Assembly (NCBI GenBank): GCA_963729815.1
Contig: CAVSPU010000001.1
Location: 124,001-188,000, forward strand
DNA: 64,000 nucleotides
Source: DAHUXN01 sp963729815
Lineage (GTDB): Bacteria; Acidobacteriota; Terriglobia; Acidiferrales; UBA7541
Direction: 5' to 3'
Part shown: in pieces, positions 16,366 through 24,011 of the stretch
Layout: every line of letters begins with the position of its first letter
Position numbering within the stretch: position 1 is the first letter of the stretch
Translations under genes and position numbers: made by a program
The notes under the pieces: generated by a model
Databases searched by the model: none
The model's input: only the letters and a program-made list of their open reading frames with translations
Told to the model about the DNA's origin: nothing

Positions 16366-18303
16366 TCAGCTCGCGCTCTTGCTTTCGATTTCGCTGTGCA
16401 GAGAGGCGATGAATTGGTCGAGGGGTTGCGGCCCAAGGTCGCCCTTCGAGCGGTGTCGCACGGCGACCGTGCCCGATTCCGCTTCTTTCCCGCCCACAAT
16501 CAGCATGTACGGAATTTTTTGCAGCTGCGCGTCGCGGATTTTCGCCTGGAGCTTTTCGTTGCGGTCGTCGAGATGCACGCGAATCCCGGCGCCGCGCAGT
16601 TTTTCCTCGACTGATTTCGCGTAGTCCGAAAACTTCCCGCTCACCGGCAGGACACTCGCCTGCACGGGCGCGAGCCACGCGGGAAATGCGCCGGCGTAGT
16701 GCTCGATAAGGATCCCGAAGAAACGCTCAACGGACCCCAGCAGCGCGCGGTGGACCATCAGCGGCTGGTGGCGCGCGCCGTCTTCGCCGACGTATTCCAG
16801 TTCGAAGCGCGCCGGCAAATTGAAGTCGAATTGCACGGTTGTGAGCTGCCACGGCCTCCCAATCGCATCGATTAATTTCACATCGATCTTCGGGCCATAA
16901 AAAGCAGCTTCGCCTTTGATGTGCTTGAAGGGAATCTTCATGCGCCCAAGAGTGTCCGAAAGCGCGGCGGTCGCGCGATTCCAATCCTCGGCTTTCCCCG
17001 CGTAATTTTCGGGATGCGCCGCGTCCCAGTCCGAGAGTTCCACTTCATAGCGATCGAAACCGAAAGTCTTCATCACCGCAAACGCGAAATCCAGGCAGCC
17101 TTCCACCTCGGATTCGATTTGATCCGGCCGGCAGAAAATGTGCGAGTCGTCTTGCGTAAAGCCGCGTACGCGCAGGAGGCCGTGCAGCACCCCCGAGCGT
17201 TCGTAGCGATATACGGTTCCGAGTTCCGCGAAGCGCAAAGGCAGCTCGCGATAGCTGCGCAGATGCGACTTGTAAATCAAGATGTGGCCCGGACAATTCA
17301 TCGGCTTGATCTGATAATCCGCCTTCTCGATTTCGATAGGGCTGAACATGCTCTCGCGATAAAAGCCCGTGTGCCCGCTGGTTTTCCACAGATCAAGAAG
17401 CATCACGTGCGGAGTGAAAACCAGGTCGTAGCCGCGGCGCAGCAGCTCCGCGCGCAGCCAGTCCTCCACGATGGTGCGAATGAGGCCGCCCTTCGGATGC
17501 CAGAAAATCAGCCCGGGTCCGGCTTCTTCTTGAATGCTGAACAGATCGAGCTCCGTTCCGAGCTTGCGATGGTCGCGGCGCTTCGCTTCCTCGAGTTTGT
17601 GCAGGTATTCGTCCAGCTCCGCCTGCGTATAAAAGCACACGGCGTAAATCCGCTGCATCTGCGGATTGCCTTCGTGGCCTTTCCAGTACGCGCCCGCCAC
17701 ACTCGTCAACTTGAACGCCTTGATCCGCCCGGTGGAGGGAATATGCGGCCCACGGCAGAAGTCGATGAACTTTCCGGTGGTATAAAACGACACCATCGGT
17801 TCGATCGCTTTTTCCTCCACCAGTTCGCATTTGAATTCTTGCTTGGATTCGCGATAAAGCTTCAACGCCTCGGGCTTGGGCAGCAGCTTGCGTTCGTTCG
17901 GAATATCCCTCACCGCAAGCTCGTGCATTTTTTTCTCGATGCGCTCGAGGTCCTCGGGAGTGAACGGTTCGCTGCGCAGAAACTCGTAGAAGAAGCCATT
18001 GTCGATCGGCGGACCGATGCCCAGCTTCACGTCGGGGAAAAGCTCGATTACCGCGGCGGCCAGAAGATGCGCCGCGGAATGGCGCAGGACTTGAATCGCT
18101 TCCGGATCCTTGGAGGTAAGAATCGCGAGCGAAGTGTTTTCCTCAAGCGGGCGCGAAAGATCCCACAATTGTCCGTCGACGCGTGCAACCAGCGCCTCTT
18201 TTTCCAGCCGAGGCGAGATTTGCCGCGCGATTTCCGCCGGAGTGGTCCCGCTCGGGACTTCGCGCTTCGCTCCGTCTGGTAGCGTGATTTGTAAAGTGCT
18301 CAT
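16366..18303 (-). CDS. thrS: Threonine--tRNA ligase
   Basis: A 645-residue class II synthetase with the standard order. An N-terminal TGS domain (MSTLQITLPDGAKREVPSGT) is followed by the SAD editing domain (HSAAHLLAAAVIELFPDVK), then the catalytic core with MNCPGHILIYK, RYERSGVLHGLLRVRGFTQD and DSHIF, and a C-terminal anticodon-binding domain. The zinc ligands Cys (in MNCPGH), His (in DDSHIF) and His (in MVHRALLGS) are all present. The ATG at 18303 fits the family start; twelve extra upstream codons are not conserved. No T-box or other leader was seen in the short region upstream. Confidence 0.97.
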   Translation of the reverse strand: MSTLQITLPDGAKREVPSGTTPAEIARQISPRLEKEALVARVDGQLWDLSRPLEENTSLAILTSKDPEAIQVLRHSAAHLLAAAVIELFPDVKLGIGPPIDNGFFYEFLRSEPFTPEDLERIEKKMHELAVRDIPNERKLLPKPEALKLYRESKQEFKCELVEEKAIEPMVSFYTTGKFIDFCRGPHIPSTGRIKAFKLTSVAGAYWKGHEGNPQMQRIYAVCFYTQAELDEYLHKLEEAKRRDHRKLGTELDLFSIQEEAGPGLIFWHPKGGLIRTIVEDWLRAELLRRGYDLVFTPHVMLLDLWKTSGHTGFYRESMFSPIEIEKADYQIKPMNCPGHILIYKSHLRSYRELPLRFAELGTVYRYERSGVLHGLLRVRGFTQDDSHIFCRPDQIESEVEGCLDFAFAVMKTFGFDRYEVELSDWDAAHPENYAGKAEDWNRATAALSDTLGRMKIPFKHIKGEAAFYGPKIDVKLIDAIGRPWQLTTVQFDFNLPARFELEYVGEDGARHQPLMVHRALLGSVERFFGILIEHYAGAFPAWLAPVQASVLPVSGKFSDYAKSVEEKLRGAGIRVHLDDRNEKLQAKIRDAQLQKIPYMLIVGGKEAESGTVAVRHRSKGDLGPQPLDQFIASLHSEIESKSAS

Positions 18304-18435
18304 CGTCGACCCGCTTGCGGCAGGGAGCCTACACCTCACCCATGCTCCTCGCCGCCTTCTCCGGAAACACCTAGCTTACTGGCCGCGCGCGGGATGGTCA
18401 AGGATGGCGGCGGGGGGACGGACGTCCCTGTGCTC

Positions 18436-18795
18436 TTAGAATTGGGTTTCGTCCGCTGAGGTGCTGAGCTCGTTTCGCGCAGTGGATTGGCCGCCAAAGT
18501 CCGCGGCGAGCACTTCCTGTCCCTCGATCATCGGGAAGCCCTTCGAGGAAGCCATGACTTTAGCCAGAGCCTGGTAGAAGTAGAAATTCTGCTCGCCCGC
18601 CTGAAGGTCCTCCATCGAATTCCACACGGAGATAATGTGAACCTCCACCGACGCTGCGCTGGCGTCCCCGCGCAAAGCCAGGAGCGCGCGATATCCCTTT
18701 TGCTCGCGCGCGTGCGGCATGGCTGCCTGGACGGCGGCAAGGAACTGGTCGAGCTTGTCGGGCACGATGTGGAATTGCGTCAGACGCGCGTACAT
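18436..18795 (-). CDS. Antibiotic biosynthesis monooxygenase (ABM)-like domain protein
   Basis: A 119-residue dimeric alpha-beta barrel type protein (MYARLTQFHIVPDKLDQFLAAVQ, then GYRALLALRGD and VHIISVWNSMEDLQAGEQN). ABM-like proteins include haem-degrading and quinone-oxidising enzymes as well as proteins of unknown role; no catalytic signature decides here. A strong GAGGAGG ribosome-binding site supports the ATG at 18795. The last about 20 residues (STARNELSTSADETQF) are unlike the core domain and probably disordered. Confidence 0.7.
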   Translation of the reverse strand: MYARLTQFHIVPDKLDQFLAAVQAAMPHAREQKGYRALLALRGDASAASVEVHIISVWNSMEDLQAGEQNFYFYQALAKVMASSKGFPMIEGQEVLAADFGGQSTARNELSTSADETQF

Positions 18796-19012
18796 GATGC
18801 CTCCTCGAAGCCGGGCAATCAGGGGAAAGATGCGCCTAGCGTACTCTTCTGCACGGGATTCAGTAAAGCGCGTTGCCTCACTCGCATTGCGCTAGCTTCT
18901 GATGATTCCGAGTCATCTGGACGAATGGCCAGTGATTGCCGTTTTCGTTGCGAATTGCGACGCGACTCTTGCCCGAACGCAACAATGCCCCTAAGTTTGG
19001 TTCGAGGAACTT

Positions 19013-19750
19013 GTGCGCACCCAACTCCTGGCGCCGATCCTGGTTCTCATGCCGCCCGACTGGCGCCGGGGCCTGCAATCCGCGGACTCGATCAACTGGC
19101 GCCGCGCCGCAGTCATTTCCGGGCTTGTCCAGGCGATCGTCGCGCTCTCGGCTTACATTGCGTGGTACTACCACGCAACCGGACATTGGGCGCATCAGGC
19201 AATTCACGCAGCCGTGCAGGCGCATCCTGACCTGAATGTTGGCAGTGGCACCGTCGGGTCGCTCACTTTCGTGGTCATCGCGCTGCATCCCCTGACTTGG
19301 ATCCTCTGGTATTTCTCGATCGAAGGCATTCTGCGAACGATCAACGCACGAGCCAACGTCGAAACACCGGGCACGTTGCCGCTGCGGCTTATCGATCGCG
19401 GCATGCGCTTCGCCAAGTATGGCGAATGGAGCGCGCAACATCGGGTGAAGGATGAAGTCACGTGTGGCGAAGGGAATGGGGACCTGAAGATTTCTTCCGG
19501 CCAGCCCAAGCGTCACTGGAAATATCCGCTCACAATCCGTTACCAGGGAGAGTTCTTTCAAGTGCACGGAGAGGAGCACGTCGCCGCTGTGAGCGAGCGT
19601 CCGCATATATATCTGCTCCGGCGTTTGCCCGCAAACGAAATCATCCGCGGCCTGGAAAATTACGACACGGAAGAGTCCTTCGCCGAAGATAACCCGCCTG
19701 GCTTCTTCGCCACGGTGTATGGGGAGATGCGCAAGAAACTTGCGAAGTAG
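19013..19750 (+). CDS. Membrane protein of unknown function
   Basis: A 245-residue protein with two likely transmembrane segments (AAVISGLVQAIVALSAYIAWY near residue 33, and VGSLTFVVIALHPLTWILWYF near 83), followed by a soluble C-terminal half of about 140 residues (from about residue 105) with a beta-rich pattern (KYPLTIRYQGEFFQVHGEEH). I do not recognise the family beyond resemblance to uncharacterised acidobacterial proteins. The start is a GTG preceded by a GAGGA ribosome-binding sequence; an internal ATG at 19049 is a weaker alternative. The gene converges with the following minus-strand gene. Confidence 0.6.
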   Translation: MRTQLLAPILVLMPPDWRRGLQSADSINWRRAAVISGLVQAIVALSAYIAWYYHATGHWAHQAIHAAVQAHPDLNVGSGTVGSLTFVVIALHPLTWILWYFSIEGILRTINARANVETPGTLPLRLIDRGMRFAKYGEWSAQHRVKDEVTCGEGNGDLKISSGQPKRHWKYPLTIRYQGEFFQVHGEEHVAAVSERPHIYLLRRLPANEIIRGLENYDTEESFAEDNPPGFFATVYGEMRKKLAK

Positions 19751-19769
19751 CTCCCGCAATCCAGCCGCT

Positions 19770-20744
19770 TCACGGATCCGCCGGAAACGAGCAACAACGT
19801 GCCAGGTTGTTACGCGCCACAACGAGGGCCTTATCCGGCGCTCCGATGAACTGGTAACGGCTGAGCGTCGTCACTTCGTGCAGCTCGAACGAGAAGAGAA
19901 ATTTTCGTCCGGAAATATCGTATTCATAGTGTGTGGGCTCCCAGATGTCCGATGCCGCCTGTGCCTGGTCCATCACGAAATGCGTGCCGTGGTAGACCTT
20001 CCCGAGAATTCCACCACCGATCGAGATGTCGCGGATAATGTCGGCTTCCACTCGCGCAATCTGCGCGGATTGCGCGTCGATCCAAACCGTCGCACGAGCA
20101 TGGACCAGCCAATCGGTGGAATCCCCATGCGGCTGGTAGTTTGGGTTCGGCTCGAATCGTAGTTTTTCAAGAACGCGCCCGTCGCGGACTTCGCGACCCT
20201 GCCAGCTGACAACAAACGCCCCAGCAACGGAGTCTATGAGCTTGGCGCGGTCTTTCAGCCTGCGTTGCTGTTTGGCGGCGACAGCGACCTCTCGCGGGTC
20301 GTCCGGATGAATGGCAATTTCGAGTGCGCGCTCCCAATCTCGCAACTGACGCTGATAGACGTCAGGCGAAACTGGTTTGCCATTCTCACGGATGAGAAGC
20401 CTGAGATTTCCGCTTCCGGTCGGTACGACACGATACGTCTTATCATTCGTGACCGGACTATCAGGGCCGTCTTCGCGCTCGACGACATGTTCGACGCGTT
20501 CGAAAGAATCAAGCGTCGCGTCGTCGCGATGCTGATTGCTTCCTACCCGCATCAGAAGGTCGTGGATCTGCGTGTTCGACAGCGGAGATTGATCTGGAGC
20601 GCTGACTGACTGATTGCCCGCCTGCAGCAAGGTGCGCCCGCCAGAATTCGGCTGCGCCAGCGCCAAAGCGCTCACCACCGCTATGGCTACTAACGAAGCG
20701 GGTAAGAATTGGAGCAGACGCTCCATTGATCCGTTTCTCGGCAT
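19770..20744 (-). CDS. Secreted protein of unknown function
   Basis: A 324-residue protein with an N-terminal signal peptide (MERLLQFLPASLVAIAVVSA, cleaved probably after ALA near residue 30). The mature part is soluble with regions such as QIHDLLMRVGSNQHRDDATL, YRVVPTGSGNLRLLIRENGK and a C-terminal segment with repeated beta-strand-like sequence ending NNLARCCSFPADP. It resembles uncharacterised periplasmic proteins of Acidobacteriota; I cannot name a domain with confidence. A second ATG six codons in (20726) is an equally good start. Confidence 0.6.
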   Translation of the reverse strand: MPRNGSMERLLQFLPASLVAIAVVSALALAQPNSGGRTLLQAGNQSVSAPDQSPLSNTQIHDLLMRVGSNQHRDDATLDSFERVEHVVEREDGPDSPVTNDKTYRVVPTGSGNLRLLIRENGKPVSPDVYQRQLRDWERALEIAIHPDDPREVAVAAKQQRRLKDRAKLIDSVAGAFVVSWQGREVRDGRVLEKLRFEPNPNYQPHGDSTDWLVHARATVWIDAQSAQIARVEADIIRDISIGGGILGKVYHGTHFVMDQAQAASDIWEPTHYEYDISGRKFLFSFELHEVTTLSRYQFIGAPDKALVVARNNLARCCSFPADP

Positions 20745-20945
20745 CCTGACCTTAAATTCGGGCCACAGAAGATTGGGCCGTTATTCTTCCCTGTCTTCGT
20801 CGCCTTGGCTTCTCAAGCCATTGTAGCGGCATTCGAAAGTGTGCGAATCCGGGCACTGCCAACGCGGTGGCGAGAGCGTTACCGCCCCAAATAAATACTT
20901 GGCCAAGCGAACTTTTGACCTCTCCCAAACGTCTATAATGATTGG

Positions 20946-22214
20946 ATGCCGGATAATTCAAATTTGAAGCTCGGGTGGCGCCAGGCGGCCATCTCCCTGC
21001 GCGAGGCAACGTTGCTGGCCTTTGACACTTTGCGTGCGCACAAGCTGCGAAGCTTCTTGACGCTGCTCGGGGTCATTCTCGCTGTAACGACGCTCGTCTC
21101 GGTCATGAGCGTCCTGAACGGACTCAATCTCTACGTCGCCACGAAGATCGCCAACCTGGGCTCCAATGCGTTTGTGATTGACCGCATCGGCATCATTACG
21201 AATTACGACGATTTCTTGAAAGCCGACAAACGTCCCCCGCTGCGCATGGAGGATTACCTCGCATTAAGAGGTCACTTGGAGTATGCCAGCCGGGTCGCCG
21301 CCGAAGAGAACACAATCCAGGATGTCCATCGGAATGAGCAGTTGATGGAAGACGTCACCGTGATTGGCGCGACGCCTGAGTTCGCCGAAGTCCGCGATTT
21401 TGATATTGCCAGCGGCCGATTCTTTACCGAGGCCGATGAAGATCACCGTACGCCGGTCTGTTTCATCGGCAATGATTTGGTTGTTCGACTCTTCCCCGGG
21501 GTCGACCCGCTCGGCCGTGAATTGCGCGTCGGCTCGCAGCAATGCCAGGTGATTGGAACCGCCAAGGCTCTCGGGACCCTGCTGGGCCAGACGCAGGATA
21601 GTTTCGTGATGTTGCCCCTTACGACCTACCGCAATGTGTTCATGACCGCCGACGACTCGATTACTTTTTTTGTCGAAGCGCTCACCACGGATGCGATGCC
21701 GGCTGCCGAAGACGAGGCACGCGTGCTCTTGCGCGCCCGCAGGCACGTGCGCGTCCAGGACGCCGATAATTTCGGCATCATCGAACCTTCTTCGATCACG
21801 GACTTGTGGAAGAGCCTCACTGGAAACCTCTTCGGCATTGCTGTGTGGCTGACAAGCGTCTTCCTCGTTGTGGGCGGCATTGTGATCATGAACATCATGC
21901 TCGCCAGCGTTACCGAGCGAACCCGTGAAATCGGATTGCGGAAATCCCTCGGCGCCCGGCGCCGCCATATCGTGCTGCAATTCTTGATGGAGTCGTCCAT
22001 CCTGTCGGCAACCGGCGGGTTGCTCGGGGTCCTTCTTGCCCTGGGGATCGCCATGCTCGTGCGGGCCCTTTCGCCGCTGCCCATCTCCACCCCGATCCAT
22101 GCCGTGGTGATCGCCCTTGCGCTGTCGACCGGCGTTGGTTTGTTTTTTGGAATCTATCCCGCGGTGCGCGCGTCGCGTCTCGATCCTATCGAGGCGTTGC
22201 GCGCGGAGACCTAG
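20946..22214 (+). CDS. ABC transporter permease, MacB/FtsX type (first of pair)
   Basis: A 422-residue permease with one N-terminal transmembrane helix (HKLRSFLTLLGVILAVTTLV near residue 35), a large periplasmic MacB-like core domain (about 60-270), then three C-terminal helices. The conserved FtsX signature is IMNIMLASVTERTREIGLRK with SLGARRRHI, and the C-terminus is RASRLDPIEALRAET. MacB-type proteins drive mechanotransmission rather than classical transport and normally need an ATPase. None is encoded nearby. The gene starts 13 bases before its partner at 22227, so the two likely form a heterodimer. Confidence 0.9.
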   Translation: MPDNSNLKLGWRQAAISLREATLLAFDTLRAHKLRSFLTLLGVILAVTTLVSVMSVLNGLNLYVATKIANLGSNAFVIDRIGIITNYDDFLKADKRPPLRMEDYLALRGHLEYASRVAAEENTIQDVHRNEQLMEDVTVIGATPEFAEVRDFDIASGRFFTEADEDHRTPVCFIGNDLVVRLFPGVDPLGRELRVGSQQCQVIGTAKALGTLLGQTQDSFVMLPLTTYRNVFMTADDSITFFVEALTTDAMPAAEDEARVLLRARRHVRVQDADNFGIIEPSSITDLWKSLTGNLFGIAVWLTSVFLVVGGIVIMNIMLASVTERTREIGLRKSLGARRRHIVLQFLMESSILSATGGLLGVLLALGIAMLVRALSPLPISTPIHAVVIALALSTGVGLFFGIYPAVRASRLDPIEALRAET

Positions 22215-22226
22215 ATTGAGCGCATC

Positions 22227-23468
22227 ATGAAACAGGACCTACGCGAAAATCTGACACTGGCATTCGACACTCTGCGCAGCCACAAAGCGCGCAGCGTGCT
22301 CGCGGTCCTCGGTGTGGTCATTGGCGTCGGTGTGATTATTATCGTTTCGGCATTGATCACGGGCTTCAAGGCAACCGTCAACGCGACAATCGAAGGCTAT
22401 GGCGCCGATACGGCTTATATCGACCGGTTCGATCAGGGCCCCACAGTGGGTAGGCCATCGAAGCAGGTGCGCGAGCGTCCGCCGCTCAAGCTCGCCGATG
22501 GCCAGGCGATACTCGCGTCTTGCCCTTCGGTGCAACAGATTGCCATTTCGCTCTTCAATTGGCAGCAGGCCCACACGGCCCGCAACGGCAAGAATCAGGT
22601 CCAGAACATGGAGTTTCGCGGGACGTTTCCCGCCTATATGGAGGTTTACGGCAACGCGGCGCTGCGGGCGGGCCGTTTCTTCACCGAGCCGGAAAACGAT
22701 CACCGCGAGAAAGTCGTCGTGCTCGGCGAAAACATTGCCACGGCTCTTTTCCCGACGGCTGACGACGCTATCGGCAAGCTTGTCCAGCTCGACGGTTCGG
22801 ATTTCCTCGTCATTGGCGTTTTCGTGAAGCCGCCCGGTGGCTTCGGTATGAACGATCAGGACGTCCGAGTCGTCGTCCCGTATTACACGTTTGCGGAAAT
22901 GTTTCCGTCCGCGGAAGACAATGGCTTTCGCATTCTGGCTCGCCACGGAAAAGTGGACGAAGCCGTCGACGAAGCCCGCGAAGTGCTGCGCCGTCGCCGG
23001 AAAGTGGCTTATAGCGCCCCCGACAACTTTTCCATCACGACGCAAATTCAAGAGGAAGAGCAATTCAACCAGATTATCGGCGGCGTGGCTCTCGTGCTGA
23101 TCGTCCTCAGTTCCATCGGCTTGCTGATCGGCGGCGTGGGCGTCATGAACATCATGTTGGTCAGCGTAACCGAGCGCACGCGCGAAATCGGCGTCAGGAA
23201 AGCCATTGGGGCGCGCAGCAGCGACATCACCTGGCAATTCTTGTTTGAGGCCATGACGTTGACCGGTTCCGGCGGCGTGCTGGGCGTCGCCATTTTCAGC
23301 GGTCTTGCCATGATGATTCCGCACATAAGCTCGATGAAGGCCGTTGTGCCGATTTGGGCTATCCTTGTCGGCATCGCCGTCTCTGTCGGCGTCGGCTTGG
23401 TTTTCGGCGTCTGGCCCGCGATGAAGGCCGCGAAGCTCGATCCTATCGAAGCCCTGCGCTACGAATAG
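22227..23468 (+). CDS. ABC transporter permease, MacB/FtsX type (second of pair)
   Basis: A 413-residue permease with the same architecture as the upstream gene: an N-terminal helix (HKARSVLAVLGVVIGVGVII), a periplasmic core (about 60-285) and C-terminal helices with the FtsX signature VMNIMLVSVTERTREIGVRK and AIGARSSDI. It ends AAKLDPIEALRYE, the same tail type as the remnant at 3.6 kb. Only 12 bases separate it from the first permease, so both are translated from one message. No ATP-binding or MacA-like subunit is adjacent; it must borrow one from elsewhere, or function without the usual partners. Confidence 0.9.
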   Translation: MKQDLRENLTLAFDTLRSHKARSVLAVLGVVIGVGVIIIVSALITGFKATVNATIEGYGADTAYIDRFDQGPTVGRPSKQVRERPPLKLADGQAILASCPSVQQIAISLFNWQQAHTARNGKNQVQNMEFRGTFPAYMEVYGNAALRAGRFFTEPENDHREKVVVLGENIATALFPTADDAIGKLVQLDGSDFLVIGVFVKPPGGFGMNDQDVRVVVPYYTFAEMFPSAEDNGFRILARHGKVDEAVDEAREVLRRRRKVAYSAPDNFSITTQIQEEEQFNQIIGGVALVLIVLSSIGLLIGGVGVMNIMLVSVTERTREIGVRKAIGARSSDITWQFLFEAMTLTGSGGVLGVAIFSGLAMMIPHISSMKAVVPIWAILVGIAVSVGVGLVFGVWPAMKAAKLDPIEALRYE

Positions 23469-24011
23469 CCTGCGCGATTCTGCGTCCGCGCCGTATCGGC
23501 GATTCAATTCTCATCGGGAGGATAAAAACGCTCGTGAGGAAAATCAGACCTGTCGGCCCATTTTGGAATCGAACCACTATCTGTAGACAACTTGGACACT
23601 CGCACCCAAATATTTTGTGGTGTGCTTGCGATTTTTTCTTGACACGTTTTCCACAACCCGGTAATACTGCCCTCCCAGATTCGGGGGATCGCAGTTCGAC
23701 ACGCAGACCGTAGGAATCAAAAAAAGCTGCGGCGTCGCACTCGGGCTCAAAACCGACGACACAGAGGGCAAGTCGCCCGAACGCAATCGCGGTGTAAAAC
23801 GATGCGGGCGGAGCTTTCCCTTTTTTTGATTTTTGGCGGCGGGAAATTCGGTGTTACGAAGATCTCGCTGCGATACTCGAGGGACTCGACCAGTTCTTGT
23901 CGCCCTCGTAAACAATAACAGGCTCGGGAATGCGGTATACTTGACACAAGCGCTTCCCTGGGCTTGGAACAGCAAACATCAACGGCAGCACTGCCTGCGC
24001 GGAGGCGGAAT
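23469..24011. other. Intergenic region upstream of nrdJ
   Basis: About 540 bases between the permease pair and nrdJ. No convincing gene: open frames on either strand lack family similarity. It is AT-richer than its surroundings and contains a good promoter-like sequence near 23639. I looked for NrdR boxes (paired ACAnnATATnTnGT-type sites) and a cobalamin riboswitch, which could control a B12-dependent reductase, and found neither. Confidence 0.45.
23639..23667 (+). promoter_or_regulatory. Candidate sigma-70 promoter
   Basis: TTGACA (23639-23644) is followed after exactly 17 bases by TAATAC (23662-23667), a good match to a housekeeping promoter. It lies about 345 bases upstream of the nrdJ start, so the message would have a long leader, unless it serves a small transcript. 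Confidence 0.35.

Noticed and set aside
16921..18282. Plus-strand open frame of about 450 codons across thrS
   Set aside because: Antisense to a certain thrS; Arg/Ala-rich without domains.
23560..23600. tRNA-like T-arm sequence (GGAATCGAACC)
   Set aside because: No acceptor stem, anticodon arm or CCA could be placed around it, so it is a chance match.
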